DNA of 64,000 bases from an uncultured Bacteroidota bacterium (GCA_937129385.1 CAKZNC010000102.1:18194-82193), one strand, 5' to 3'. Counted from the stretch's first letter, positions 28,191 to 38,656 are shown. Notes: generated from the letters alone by a model not told the origin. Translations and numbers: made by a program.

Positions 28191-30638
28191 ATGAATAGTG
28201 ATTTTGCAAAAGGACTTGAAGACCTTTTCCTGCCCATGGATGAAGAAGCGGAATATATTCCTTTGCTGGCCGATGACGAAGAAGAAGCAATGGGGAAAAT
28301 GAATATCCCGGATGTACTGCCTGTACTCCCGCTGAGAAATACTGTGTTATTTCCTGGTGTTGTCATCCCCATTACTGTTGGACGAGACAAATCTGTCAAG
28401 CTGATCCAGGATGTTTATAAAAAGAATAAGATACTGGGGGCAGTTTCTCAGCTCGATTCCAATATCGAAGAGCCGAAACTCGAAGATATCTACCGGGTCG
28501 GTACTGTGGCACAGATACTGAAGATTCTTGAAATGCCGGATGGATCCACCAGTGTGATCATACAGGGCCGGAAAAGATTCAAGGTGGAAGACCTGATGAC
28601 AGATAAGCCCTATCATATTGCCAGGATTTCCCCCCTTGAAGATTCCAGGGAAGAACCAAAGGAGGAGGCCGATGCTGTGGCCGCAACCCTGAAAGATCTG
28701 GCTATCAAGATCATTAAATTATCTTCAAATATACCGGCTGAAGCCACATTTGCTGTAAAAAACATTGAAAGCCCATCGTTTCTGATCAATTTCCTTGCCT
28801 CCAACAGTGAACTCAATATGGAGGAGAAGCAAAAATTGCTCGAAATGAACAATGTCGTGAAACGGGGTCTGTACCTGTTGGAACACCTTTCAAAAGAGGT
28901 ACAAATGCTGGAATTGAAAAGCGACATTCAGTCCAAGGTGAAATCCGATCTCGACCAGCAACAAAGAGAATACCTGCTTCATCAACAGATGAAGACGATA
29001 CAGGACGAACTCGGAGGTAATCCGGTTGACCAGGAAATTACTGAATACAGGAAAAAAGGAAAAAATAAAAAATGGTCAGAGGAGGTTAAAAAGGAGTTTT
29101 CAAAGGAGCTTGACAAATTACAACGCCTGAACCCTGCTACCGGTGAATATTCAGTCCAGGTAAATTACATCCAGACCATGCTGGAATTGCCCTGGAATGA
29201 ATATACGAAAGATAATTTCAACCTGAAAAGAGCCGACAGGATACTTGAAAAGGACCACTTCGGCCTGGAGAAGGTAAAAGAACGAATCCTTGAACATCTT
29301 GCAGTATTGAAGCTGAAGGGAGATATGAAATCCCCGATCCTTTGCCTGGTCGGACCTCCTGGAGTTGGAAAGACATCGCTTGGAAAATCAATCGGGGAAG
29401 CCCTGGGAAGAAAGTATATCCGGATGTCGCTGGGCGGACTGCACGATGAGGCGGAAATCAGGGGCCACAGGAAGACATACATCGGTGCCATGCCGGGCAG
29501 GATCATTCAAAATCTGAAAAAAACAAAATCCTCCAACCCGGTGTTTGTGCTGGATGAGATCGATAAGATCGGAAGGGATGCCCATGGAGATCCGGCATCA
29601 GCCTTGCTTGAAGTACTTGACCCGGAACAAAATTCCACATTCCACGATAACTTCCTGGAGGTCGACTATGACCTTTCAAGGGTCATGTTCATTGCTACTG
29701 CGAATACCACGGCTGGTATTCATCCTGCATTGCTTGACCGGATGGAGATCATCAATGTCTCGGGATATATCGTAGAGGAAAAGGTTGAAATTGCAAAACG
29801 ACACCTCATACCAAAACAGCTGGACAACCACGGCCTGAACAGCAAACAGGTGATGTTTCCCAAAAAGACCATAGAGAGGATTGTGGAAGATTATACCCGG
29901 GAATCCGGAGTACGTCAACTGGATAAGCAGATCGCGAAATCACTCCGCGTAATTGCCAAACAATTGGCTTTCGAAGAGACCGTGGAAAGGAAGATCACCT
30001 CCTCCAGGATCAGCGAAATCCTGGGCAAACCGCTATATTCAAAGGAGAAATACCACGACAATAGCTTTGCAGGAGTGGTCACCGGATTGGCCTGGACCGC
30101 AAGCGGTGGAGAAATTTTGTATGTCGAAACATCTTTGAGCAAGGGAGATGGGAAACTTACCCTGACTGGAAACCTGGGTGATGTAATGAAGGAATCAGCC
30201 GTCATCGCACTTGAATTCCTGAAATCACATCCGGATGTTCTCGGTGTGGATTCCTCGCTGTTTTCAAAATACAACATACATATTCATGTACCTGAGGGTG
30301 CCATCCCAAAAGACGGACCATCTGCCGGTGTAACAATGGTGACCTCCATTGCCTCGGCCTTTACCCAGCGAAAAGTAAAAAACAAACTTGCAATGACTGG
30401 TGAAATCACATTGCGGGGTAAAGTACTCCCGGTGGGTGGGATCAAGGAAAAAATTCTTGCAGCAAGAAGGGCAGGCATTACAAGTATCGTCTTATCAGGT
30501 GAGAACAGCAAAGATGTTGAAGAGATCAAGGAGATTTACCGTAAAGGGCTCCATTTTGATTATGTTGAAGATATACGGGAAGTGGTCGGCCTGGCAATTC
30601 TGAAGCAAAAGGTCAGCAAACCCATGCTGATCACATGA
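28191..30638 (+). CDS. lon: ATP-dependent endopeptidase Lon
   Basis: 'CLVGPPGVGKTSLGKSIGEALGRKYIRMSLGG' and 'PEGAIPKDGPSAGVTMVTS' (catalytic Ser). Confidence 0.97.
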   Translation: MNSDFAKGLEDLFLPMDEEAEYIPLLADDEEEAMGKMNIPDVLPVLPLRNTVLFPGVVIPITVGRDKSVKLIQDVYKKNKILGAVSQLDSNIEEPKLEDIYRVGTVAQILKILEMPDGSTSVIIQGRKRFKVEDLMTDKPYHIARISPLEDSREEPKEEADAVAATLKDLAIKIIKLSSNIPAEATFAVKNIESPSFLINFLASNSELNMEEKQKLLEMNNVVKRGLYLLEHLSKEVQMLELKSDIQSKVKSDLDQQQREYLLHQQMKTIQDELGGNPVDQEITEYRKKGKNKKWSEEVKKEFSKELDKLQRLNPATGEYSVQVNYIQTMLELPWNEYTKDNFNLKRADRILEKDHFGLEKVKERILEHLAVLKLKGDMKSPILCLVGPPGVGKTSLGKSIGEALGRKYIRMSLGGLHDEAEIRGHRKTYIGAMPGRIIQNLKKTKSSNPVFVLDEIDKIGRDAHGDPASALLEVLDPEQNSTFHDNFLEVDYDLSRVMFIATANTTAGIHPALLDRMEIINVSGYIVEEKVEIAKRHLIPKQLDNHGLNSKQVMFPKKTIERIVEDYTRESGVRQLDKQIAKSLRVIAKQLAFEETVERKITSSRISEILGKPLYSKEKYHDNSFAGVVTGLAWTASGGEILYVETSLSKGDGKLTLTGNLGDVMKESAVIALEFLKSHPDVLGVDSSLFSKYNIHIHVPEGAIPKDGPSAGVTMVTSIASAFTQRKVKNKLAMTGEITLRGKVLPVGGIKEKILAARRAGITSIVLSGENSKDVEEIKEIYRKGLHFDYVEDIREVVGLAILKQKVSKPMLIT

Positions 30639-30655
30639 TAGCGTAAAAAGAAGAT

Positions 30656-30692
30656 AAAAAAAGCCGGGGTCTTGTTCTGACCCCGGCTTTTA
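30656..30692. terminator. Strong intrinsic terminator downstream of lon, probably bidirectional
   Basis: AAGCCGGGGTC (30661-30671) - TTGTTCT - GACCCCGGCTT (30679-30689), flanked by A-tract and T-tract. Confidence 0.9.
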
Positions 30693-30710
30693 ATTTTCTC
30701 TTTTGAATCG

Positions 30711-30881
30711 TTAGCAAATTAATAATTTAGATGTCTCAATTCCCCTGCTTGTCTTGATCTTGACAAAATAGACCCCACAGGGAAGTCCTTTGGATTCAAG
30801 TTCTGAAATCTCAAAAGATTTGTTCGCTGCTGATCGGTACTTATATACCGGCATTCCGTCCAGGTTGTACACTTCAATCAT
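30711..30881 (-). pseudogene. Orphan T9SS type A C-terminal sorting-domain fragment (56 aa)
   Basis: Minus-strand translation MIEVYNLDGMPVYKYRSAANKSFEISELESKGLPCGVYFVKIKTSRGIETSKLLIC resembles the end of a Por secretion tail. TGA lies two codons upstream and no passenger domain is present. Confidence 0.6.
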
Positions 30882-31047
30882 AGCTCTTCAGGTTTAGGTT
30901 GCAACTAGTAAGATACCGAGGGTAAAAATATATGGTTGAATTACCATTTTAAAACCTTTGCTGACTTATTGTATAAAGTGTATGTCTCCATACATGAAAA
31001 TAGGCTGATGGCTTATGAACCAATTTTTTGCTGCACTTAAAAAAGGA

Positions 31048-31788
31048 TTAGAAATAGCCTTCGAGGAGCTTGATCTTCTGCATAGGAATCTTGATGGTAT
31101 GCGTATGACCGTTCTTCTCAAGCTCGCATATGTTTGAGCGACGGTCTACCCTGGAGATAAATTTCATATTGATAATGTATGAACGGCTGATCCGCAGGAA
31201 TGAACCGGCCTCAATCATCTTTTCAAGGTTGCCCAGACTGAGTGTGCTTGTCTCTGTCTTCCCATTCACAAGCTTGATGTGACTGTAATTGCCATCTGCT
31301 TCTATATACATGATTTCATCCGGATCGACAAAAAAGTAACCCGTTCTTGTATTTAGCCGGATCCTCCCAGGTCTGGTCTTATTCAACAGATCGACCAGGT
31401 GATTTAGATCACTCTTCTGGTTTCGGTTCAAAAATTCCCTGAACCGGTCGATCGCACCAAACAATTCCGCTTTGCTGATGGGTTTTAAAAGGTAATCAAA
31501 TGCAGCGTTCCGTATGGCCCTAACTGCATAATTCTCGTATGCAGTCACAAAAATGATCCCTGGAAACAGACTGTATTTTCTAAGTTCATCCAGGAAAGTA
31601 AACCCATCTTTTCCCGGCATTTGAATATCCAGTAAAACAAGATCCGGCTTGATTCTCAGTGCCAGTTCAATTGCATCGTCCACATTGGATGCCACTCCTG
31701 ACACCTCCAGGTCTGGATACTTTCTTAACAAAATGTTCAGCAGATCCCTGACTTCAGGTTCGTCATCTATGATAAGCGTTTTGATCAT
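31048..31788 (-). CDS. LytTR-family response regulator
   Basis: Receiver 'LIIDDEPEVRDLLN...LVLLDIQMPGKDGFTFL...VTAYENYAVRAIRNAAFDYLLKPI' followed by LytTR 'YIEADGNYSHIKLVNGKTETSTLSLGNLEKMI...FLRISRSYIIN'. Confidence 0.95.
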   Translation of the reverse strand: MIKTLIIDDEPEVRDLLNILLRKYPDLEVSGVASNVDDAIELALRIKPDLVLLDIQMPGKDGFTFLDELRKYSLFPGIIFVTAYENYAVRAIRNAAFDYLLKPISKAELFGAIDRFREFLNRNQKSDLNHLVDLLNKTRPGRIRLNTRTGYFFVDPDEIMYIEADGNYSHIKLVNGKTETSTLSLGNLEKMIEAGSFLRISRSYIINMKFISRVDRRSNICELEKNGHTHTIKIPMQKIKLLEGYF

Positions 31789-31943
31789 AGCTCATACAAG
31801 GGTTCGGTTATTATTGGCTTTTTTCCGGGAAGCCCACCTTTGGAAAATGAGGTTCCATCTACAAATATCTTTAAAAAAAGAAAATCAGAAATGATTATAC
31901 CATATTTTTTTGTATTATTCATCTCCTTTTAGCTGTTCTCTCT

Positions 31944-34172
31944 ATGGCAAATGGTAATATGAACAAAAGCAAGGGGTTCGGTACGGCTCCGGTCTTTTTC
32001 ACAGCGATCTCTACAATCCTGGGAGCCATCCTGTTCCTCAGGTTTGGATATGCAGTTGGTCACCAAGGATTTATCGGTGTACTCGGGATTATCATCCTGG
32101 GGCACCTGGTCACAATCCCCACTGCTATGGCTGTTGCTGAGATCGCAACAAACCAGAAGGTTCAGGGGGGAGGTGCCTACTTCATTATCAGCCGATCATT
32201 CGGGCTGAATATTGGCGCTTCCATTGGAATTGCTCTCTACCTCTCACAGGCCATTAGCGTGGCCTTCTATGTCATCGCATTCTCTGAAGCATTTATGCCG
32301 CTGTTCGACTATTTGCATTACAATTTCAATATCCCCTATATTGACAAACGATGGGTCGGACTTGCATTGATGACTTTCCTGTCAATATTGATGCTCACAA
32401 AGGGTGCAAATGTGGGGATCAAGGCCTTGTATATTGTGGTTGCAATACTCTTTACATCCCTGCTGATGTTTTTTGCAGGCAAGACCAGTACACCCCCAGA
32501 GTCGATCAATTTTAATCTTTCTATCCGGAACAACGACAGCTTTTTCTATGTATTCACCATCATTTTTCCAGCGTTTACAGGTCTGATCGCGGGCCTGGGG
32601 CTCTCAGGCGACCTGCGCAATCCGAGCAAGTCAATTCCAAAAGGTACACTTTGGGCCACTTTTGCAGGATTGATCATCTACATCCTGGTAGGCTATAAAC
32701 TCGTGATCAGCGCAACTCCAGAAGAACTGGCCGCTGACCCACTGATCATGGAAAAAATTGCCCTGTGGGGTCCGATTATTCCCATAGGACTTGCTGCAGC
32801 ATCACTCTCTTCCGCCCTTGGCTCCATAATGGTAGCCCCACGTACACTCCAGGCCATAGGTCTGGACAATTCATTTCCGAATAAGCTGCTTAATGGATGG
32901 CTTGCAAAGGGAAAACCTGTTACCAATGAACCTGTAAACAGCGGATTGATTACGATCATTGTGGCATATTTTTTCGTCTCGATTGGAGACATCGACTTTG
33001 TGGCAAAGATCATTGCCATGTTTTTTATGCTTACCTATGGTGCGATCTGTACGATCTCCCTGATGGAGCATTTTGCGGCAGATCCGGCATACAGGCCAAC
33101 TTTTCGATCCCGCTGGTACATCAGCTTTCTCGGTGCCGTGGCCTCCTTCTGGTTGATGTTCAAGATGAATGCCCCCTATGCCATCCTCTCCCTCGTGATC
33201 ATGGTCTTGATCTATGTCATGGTCTCATCATACCAGTCGAGGGATAAGGGGATAGAGAATCTTTTCCGTGGCGTAATCTTTCAGCTGAGCAGACAGCTTC
33301 AACTCTTGGCTCAACGGGCAGACAAAGAAGACCTGGACAAGCACTGGAGACCCTTTACGATCTGTATCTCTGAGGATACTTTCCTCCGACGGAGCTCTTT
33401 TGATATGCTCCGCTGGATCTCCTACAAATACGGCTTTGGTACCTACATCCATTATATCAAAGGGTTCCTGTCGGAAAAAACCAACAAGGATTCAAAGGTG
33501 GTCCTTGATAAATTACTGAACCTCGCTGCAGGAACAAAAAACAGGGTCTATCTTGATACCATCATCAGCCCCTCCTATACATCGGCGATTGCACAGGTAA
33601 TCCAGCTTTCCGGGATCTCTGGAAAAGGCAACAATATGATCCTTTTTGAATTTTCCCAGAATCAGCCGGAATCACTGGAAGATGCACTGAATACACATGA
33701 TATTCTTCATTCAACAGGATTTGATATCTGTGTCCTTAGTACATCATACAAGGGATTTGGGTATCACAAGCAGATCCACATCTGGATCACCCCGTCGGAT
33801 TATGAAAATGCAAACCTCATGATCCTGCTCGGTTATATCCTCATGGGCCACCCCGATTGGAAAAATGGATTTATCAAGATCTTCGCAATATATGATGCCT
33901 CCGAAATGGAGCGGAAACGCGACCATATCAAAGAACTCATTCAGGAGGGGCGCCTTCCGATCTCTTTTAAAAATATCAACCTGATCCCGCTTAACCAGGA
34001 TTCGAGCAATGTGAAAGAGACCATTTCAAATACTTCTGTTGATGCAGATCTCACCATTATCGGGTTCAGGGGTGAGAAAATAAAGACTGAAGGGAACAGG
34101 CTATTTACAGGTTACGACAATCTGGGCAATATACTTTTCGTTAGCTCTAACAAGGAAAAAGAGATCAAATAG
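31944..34172 (+). CDS. APC-superfamily / cation-chloride-cotransporter-like (SLC12-like) permease with C-terminal cytosolic domain
   Basis: 'FFTAISTILGAILFLRFGYAVGHQG', 'GGGAYFIISRSFG', 'FPAFTGLIAGLGLSGDLRNPSKSIPKGTL', long hydrophilic C-terminus. Confidence 0.85.
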   Translation: MANGNMNKSKGFGTAPVFFTAISTILGAILFLRFGYAVGHQGFIGVLGIIILGHLVTIPTAMAVAEIATNQKVQGGGAYFIISRSFGLNIGASIGIALYLSQAISVAFYVIAFSEAFMPLFDYLHYNFNIPYIDKRWVGLALMTFLSILMLTKGANVGIKALYIVVAILFTSLLMFFAGKTSTPPESINFNLSIRNNDSFFYVFTIIFPAFTGLIAGLGLSGDLRNPSKSIPKGTLWATFAGLIIYILVGYKLVISATPEELAADPLIMEKIALWGPIIPIGLAAASLSSALGSIMVAPRTLQAIGLDNSFPNKLLNGWLAKGKPVTNEPVNSGLITIIVAYFFVSIGDIDFVAKIIAMFFMLTYGAICTISLMEHFAADPAYRPTFRSRWYISFLGAVASFWLMFKMNAPYAILSLVIMVLIYVMVSSYQSRDKGIENLFRGVIFQLSRQLQLLAQRADKEDLDKHWRPFTICISEDTFLRRSSFDMLRWISYKYGFGTYIHYIKGFLSEKTNKDSKVVLDKLLNLAAGTKNRVYLDTIISPSYTSAIAQVIQLSGISGKGNNMILFEFSQNQPESLEDALNTHDILHSTGFDICVLSTSYKGFGYHKQIHIWITPSDYENANLMILLGYILMGHPDWKNGFIKIFAIYDASEMERKRDHIKELIQEGRLPISFKNINLIPLNQDSSNVKETISNTSVDADLTIIGFRGEKIKTEGNRLFTGYDNLGNILFVSSNKEKEIK

Positions 34173-34223
34173 TCATTTCTTCAAAAAAGATTAATTTTAG
34201 ATCCTAATCAAAATATTTGATGT

Positions 34224-34694
34224 ATGCTGAAAACTGCCATTTTTCCCGGCTCCTTTGATCCTTTTACCGTGGGTCATGAATCTATTGTCTGCAGGTCCCT
34301 GGGCCTGTTCGACCGGGTCATTGTAGCTGTTGGTGTGAATTCGGGGAAACAACCGCTGATGAGTATCGAATCCCGGGTAAGGATGATCAATGATGTATTT
34401 AAAAATGAAGAAAAAGTATCCTGCGACTTCTTCGAAGGACTCACGGTCGATTTTTGCAAAAAGGTAAATGCGAATTACATGTTAAGGGGGATACGCACTG
34501 CAGCAGACTTTGAATATGAGCGTGCAATTGCACAGATCAATAAAAAAATGCTTCCCGCGGTGGAATCCGTCTTCCTGCTTACAAGCCCGGAACATACCCC
34601 GGTGAATTCCACGATTATCAGGGATATCATCAGGAACCATGGGAATGCGTCGCAATTCCTTCCAGCCGGTATCGACATCCGGAAATATTTATAA
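34224..34694 (+). CDS. coaD: Pantetheine-phosphate adenylyltransferase
   Basis: 'AIFPGSFDPFTVGHESIVCRSLGLFDRVIVAVGVN', 'YMLRGIRTAADFEYERAIAQIN', 'STIIRDIIRNHGNASQFLP'. Confidence 0.96.
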   Translation: MLKTAIFPGSFDPFTVGHESIVCRSLGLFDRVIVAVGVNSGKQPLMSIESRVRMINDVFKNEEKVSCDFFEGLTVDFCKKVNANYMLRGIRTAADFEYERAIAQINKKMLPAVESVFLLTSPEHTPVNSTIIRDIIRNHGNASQFLPAGIDIRKYL

Positions 34695-34695
34695 A

Positions 34696-36129
34696 ATGAA
34701 GTTATCCCTGATCCTAACCGTACTCATCTCTGTTTGCTACCAAAGCTTACCTGGCCAGGCAATACTTGAAGGAAATGCTCCCCAGTTTGCTAACGAAGTG
34801 CTCTTTGTCAGACAGATTACAAATCCTTTTACAGGACATTCGACCATCATAGATACGCTCGAATTTGACAGCACAGGGACCTTTCATGATTCGATTCCTG
34901 TTCAGGAAACCAGCTGGATATTTATCAATTCCGGACTCTTCAGGATTACAATGATGCTTCAGAAGGAACATGGCTATGATATTTCTCTTCCTCCGAAAAC
35001 GAAAAAGAGTGAAGCAGATATCAGGAATCCATTCTTCAAGCCTGTCATCGCGCATATCCAGGTAAGGGAGGAATTCAGACTTGATGCACCTGGTGAAGTA
35101 TATACAGGTAACGACATCAATACCCGGATTTTCAGGTTTGATACCCTTATCTCAGCAAGAAATCAGGATATCCTCCAGGCCCGTAGACTGAACAGGCAGT
35201 ACAATTCCGATTCGCTGATCCGCAAGATCGAATCACACTTTAAGAAAGATACCTCATCGTATTTCAGGGATTACAGGAAATACCGCTACGGCCTGGTCAG
35301 GATCAACAGCAGGGATGTTGGGCTCCGGTACATTTATGATCATTTCCTGGGCCCCGGAACACCTCCTACCGATAACCCGGCCTACTATGAACTGTTCAAT
35401 GAGATGTTTGATGAATTCCTGTTTTACTTCTCCAGGACGCCAGAGGGAAAAAGTGTCAACTACCTTGTGAATCGTGCACAGGATGCTCGCGCACTGAATG
35501 ACACCATTATGAAACACCCGGCAGTACCCTCTGCTGGGATCGCTGAAATGATCATCCTCAAAGGTATTTTCGACATTTATCATCAGAACTACTATTACAA
35601 AGAGGCACTATTACGTATCCTGGATACAATCATCGCTGCTCCTGTAGAGGAGATTCACGCTGAATGGGCAAGCGGAATCAAACAGGAACTGATCAAGCTG
35701 AAGATCGGTCAACAACCTCCTGATTTCAATTTACTGGATGCAAAAAACGTGAACAGGACACTAGAGGATTTCAGGGGAAAATATGTCTATCTGGACTTTT
35801 GTACACCAGATAATTACAGCTGCCTGAAAGAATTTCCATTTTTGAAGGCCATCCATGATGTGCACCAGGAATACCTGGAAATCGTTACCGTCATGGTAAC
35901 CGAAAAAAGGCAAACGATGACCGACTTCATGGAGCGGAATGACTACAACTGGACAGCCCTTTTTTACGGAAACGATGAAAGCCTTTTAAGCAATTACAAT
36001 GTGCGGGCATACCCGACATCCTATCTCATCGATCCTGAAGGAAAACTCATACAATCACCTGCCCCATTGGCAACAGAGGGTCTTGAGGAACAACTGTTTA
36101 AAATAATGCGGGCTAGAGGAGATCTCTGA
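34696..36129 (+). CDS. Thioredoxin-fold (TlpA/AhpC-like) secreted protein
   Basis: Signal peptide from ATG 34696. C-terminal 'IGQQPPDFNLLDAKNVNRTLEDFRGKYVYLDFCTPDNYSCLKEFPFLKAIHD...NVRAYPTSYLIDPEGKLI'. Confidence 0.8.
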   Translation: MKLSLILTVLISVCYQSLPGQAILEGNAPQFANEVLFVRQITNPFTGHSTIIDTLEFDSTGTFHDSIPVQETSWIFINSGLFRITMMLQKEHGYDISLPPKTKKSEADIRNPFFKPVIAHIQVREEFRLDAPGEVYTGNDINTRIFRFDTLISARNQDILQARRLNRQYNSDSLIRKIESHFKKDTSSYFRDYRKYRYGLVRINSRDVGLRYIYDHFLGPGTPPTDNPAYYELFNEMFDEFLFYFSRTPEGKSVNYLVNRAQDARALNDTIMKHPAVPSAGIAEMIILKGIFDIYHQNYYYKEALLRILDTIIAAPVEEIHAEWASGIKQELIKLKIGQQPPDFNLLDAKNVNRTLEDFRGKYVYLDFCTPDNYSCLKEFPFLKAIHDVHQEYLEIVTVMVTEKRQTMTDFMERNDYNWTALFYGNDESLLSNYNVRAYPTSYLIDPEGKLIQSPAPLATEGLEEQLFKIMRARGDL

Positions 36130-36727
36130 TGTATAAAACATCAAGAACACTGGGATAGGTTTTTTTCCTGATAAAGTCTGTTTTTCCCTTTTCCACCCAC
36201 CTGATCTCGGTAATGTTCTCTTCTTCCTGGGGTGTACCCTCTTCATCACCATCATACGCCATTTCGTACCACTTGGTCTTTTTCAGCCGCATGTCTTCTG
36301 TAATCTGGTATGTGTGAAAGGTTGAAAGAATGGGGTTGACGATTCGCAGTCCTTTCAGGCCCGTCTCTTCTTCCACTTCACGAATGGCAGCATCTTCATT
36401 GCTTTCACCCTTTTCCAACTTCCCTTTTGGCAGATCCCATAAGCCATTCCTTTTCATGATCAAAAAGGTTTTGTCAGGCCGCATCACGACCCCACCAGCA
36501 GCTTCGACATAAGTGAAACAGGCCTTGAATTCATCAAAAAGTGTCAGAATGTCATCATGGAAAATAAAAAGCTTATCAATGCGCTTCAGGTCATAAAATG
36601 CATGAACAAGTTCTGTAAGCTCCTGCAGGTTGTTGAATTTATAGAATAGACCGTTGTTTCTTCCAAAAACCTTTGAAAAATTATCACCGAAATATACGGT
36701 TCTATCCTTGAAAAAAACTTTATACAT
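36113..36727 (-). CDS. NUDIX hydrolase
   Basis: 'GKLEKGESNEDAAIREVEEETGL' Nudix box. Confidence 0.93.
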   Translation of the reverse strand: MYKVFFKDRTVYFGDNFSKVFGRNNGLFYKFNNLQELTELVHAFYDLKRIDKLFIFHDDILTLFDEFKACFTYVEAAGGVVMRPDKTFLIMKRNGLWDLPKGKLEKGESNEDAAIREVEEETGLKGLRIVNPILSTFHTYQITEDMRLKKTKWYEMAYDGDEEGTPQEEENITEIRWVEKGKTDFIRKKTYPSVLDVLYIRDLL

Positions 36728-36736
36728 TTGTCAACG

Positions 36737-37369
36737 ATGAGAACAAACAGACGAATTGCAGAATTCCTGCTGCAAAGTAAAGCAATAAAATTAGAACCTG
36801 CAAGTCCGTTCACATGGGCTTCAGGCTGGAAATCCCCGATATACTGCGACAATCGGAAGACCCTCTCCTACCCCGAAATAAGGACGAAAATCAGGGATGC
36901 ATATGTGGAACTCATAAGAGAAAAATTCGGATCAGTTGAAGTGATCGCCGGAGTTGCCACAGGTGCAATTGCCCAGGGTGCCCTGGTTGCAGATGTAATG
37001 AACCTTCCCTTCATTTATGTCAGGAGCAGTGCAAAAGGACACGGAATGCAGAATCTGGTCGAGGGCAGTTACCAGGAGGGACAAAAGGTCGTCGTTTTGG
37101 AAGACCTGATCTCAACGGGTGGAAGCTCACTAAAAGCAGTAGAAGCCCTGCGCGCGGCAGGCTGCGAAGTCCTCGGCATGGTTGCAACATTTACTTATGG
37201 ATTCAGGTTGTCTGAAGGCAATTTCAAACAGCAGGCACTGGAAGTTGTTACATTAACAGATTATGAAACAATGCTGACTCAGGCTTTGGAAAGCGGGTAC
37301 ATCAATGAAAAACAGCTTCCGGTTTTAAAAAACTGGCGAATCGACCCCGAAAACTGGCAGCCCAGCTAA
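36737..37369 (+). CDS. pyrE: Orotate phosphoribosyltransferase
   Basis: 'FTWASGWKSPIYCDNRKTLSYPEIR', 'GVATGAIAQGALVA', 'VVVLEDLISTGGSSLKAVEALR'. Confidence 0.95.
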   Translation: MRTNRRIAEFLLQSKAIKLEPASPFTWASGWKSPIYCDNRKTLSYPEIRTKIRDAYVELIREKFGSVEVIAGVATGAIAQGALVADVMNLPFIYVRSSAKGHGMQNLVEGSYQEGQKVVVLEDLISTGGSSLKAVEALRAAGCEVLGMVATFTYGFRLSEGNFKQQALEVVTLTDYETMLTQALESGYINEKQLPVLKNWRIDPENWQPS

Positions 37370-37391
37370 TCAGCAAAAGGAGCAACGCTAT

Positions 37392-37802
37392 ATGAAAATA
37401 GAAAGCAGAACAGGCCGTGCAGAATTTCCTGCCGAAACCATTTATTACTTCATTTCTGACTTCAGGAATTTTAATAATTTTATCCCTGGCGAGAAGGTCG
37501 CCGACTGGCAGGCTAACGAAAACGCTTGTAGTTTTTCGGTGGATATGCTGGGCAAGGTGAGAATGATGATCGTTGAAAGGGAAACAAATAAGATGGTCAA
37601 GGTCAGCAGTGATCCGAAAGTGTCCCAATACAACTTCAACCTTTGGATACAGCTAAAGGAATTGGAATCTGCAGACACCCGTATGAAGATCACCATTGAA
37701 CCCAAACTTAATCCGGTTATGCAGGCCATGGTAAAATCCCCGTTGAAAAAATTTGTCAACGCAGTGATGGATGAGTTCGAGAAATTTGATTTTTCGTCTT
37801 AG
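37392..37802 (+). CDS. SRPBCC (START-like) family protein
   Basis: 136 aa, 'MKIESRTGRAEFPAETIYYFISDFRNFNNFIP...' and C-terminal helix 'MQAMVKSPLKKFVNAVMDEFEKF'. Confidence 0.65.
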   Translation: MKIESRTGRAEFPAETIYYFISDFRNFNNFIPGEKVADWQANENACSFSVDMLGKVRMMIVERETNKMVKVSSDPKVSQYNFNLWIQLKELESADTRMKITIEPKLNPVMQAMVKSPLKKFVNAVMDEFEKFDFSS

Positions 37803-38536
37803 ATAACCATGCTGATCTCATGAAATCCGTACCCAAACACACCTTTTTGTTTAGGAGTTTCAACGAGTAACTGACCTTTTTCATCCACTCCCCTGATGGT
37901 TCCCTTGAATACTGATTTCCCATCGCTGAATTCACACGTTTTATTCAGCATATACAACCGCTGAAGGTATCGTGAATCAATGGATTTCGTAAATCTCTGC
38001 TCAAGCTCCCTGTAGCCGGCCTCAAGCAGATCCATCAGGCTGGATTCTACGACTGATAAACTGAATTCGGTATTTGTCTCGAGACACATACTTGTCGCCG
38101 GTGTTTGGAAATCCGGGAAATCACGTTGGTTGATATTGAGACCGATCCCGACAATGCTATGCTGTAATTGTTCGCCTGCGATCCTGTTTTCGATCAGTAT
38201 GCCGGCAACCTTCCTTCCACTGCACAGGATATCGTTGGGCCATTTGATACTGGAAGACAAATCAAATGTCTCAAGCAGGTTGGTAATTGCCAGGGAGACT
38301 GTTTTTGACAGTTGAAACTGAGCACCTACTGACAAAAATGCAGGTTGTATCACCCAGCTCATCAGAAGATTCATACCTCTTTCACTGTTCCAGGCGTGAC
38401 TGCCCCTCCCTTTCCCATTTGCCTGTGAATCAGATACAACGAATGTATTTCCAGTAATCTTACCTTCATTTATTAGCCGCGACGCCTCACTATTGGTGGA
38501 ATCAATTTGCTGATATCTGAATACCTTACGCCGCAT
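37799..38536 (-). CDS. birA: Biotin-[acetyl-CoA-carboxylase] ligase
   Basis: 'YQQIDSTNSEASRLI', 'NGKGRGSHAWNSERGMNLLMS', 'IKWPNDILCSGRKVAGILIEN'. Confidence 0.94.
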   Translation of the reverse strand: MRRKVFRYQQIDSTNSEASRLINEGKITGNTFVVSDSQANGKGRGSHAWNSERGMNLLMSWVIQPAFLSVGAQFQLSKTVSLAITNLLETFDLSSSIKWPNDILCSGRKVAGILIENRIAGEQLQHSIVGIGLNINQRDFPDFQTPATSMCLETNTEFSLSVVESSLMDLLEAGYRELEQRFTKSIDSRYLQRLYMLNKTCEFSDGKSVFKGTIRGVDEKGQLLVETPKQKGVFGYGFHEISMVI

Positions 38537-38656
38537 GGTATAGTTTTTGACTATCTTAGGTGGAAATAAACTTTCAACGCAAATTTAGGTTAATAAAATA
38601 ACACATAGATTTGCAGAAATAGCAAATTGATAAAAATAAAAGGATATTTGTTCTGA

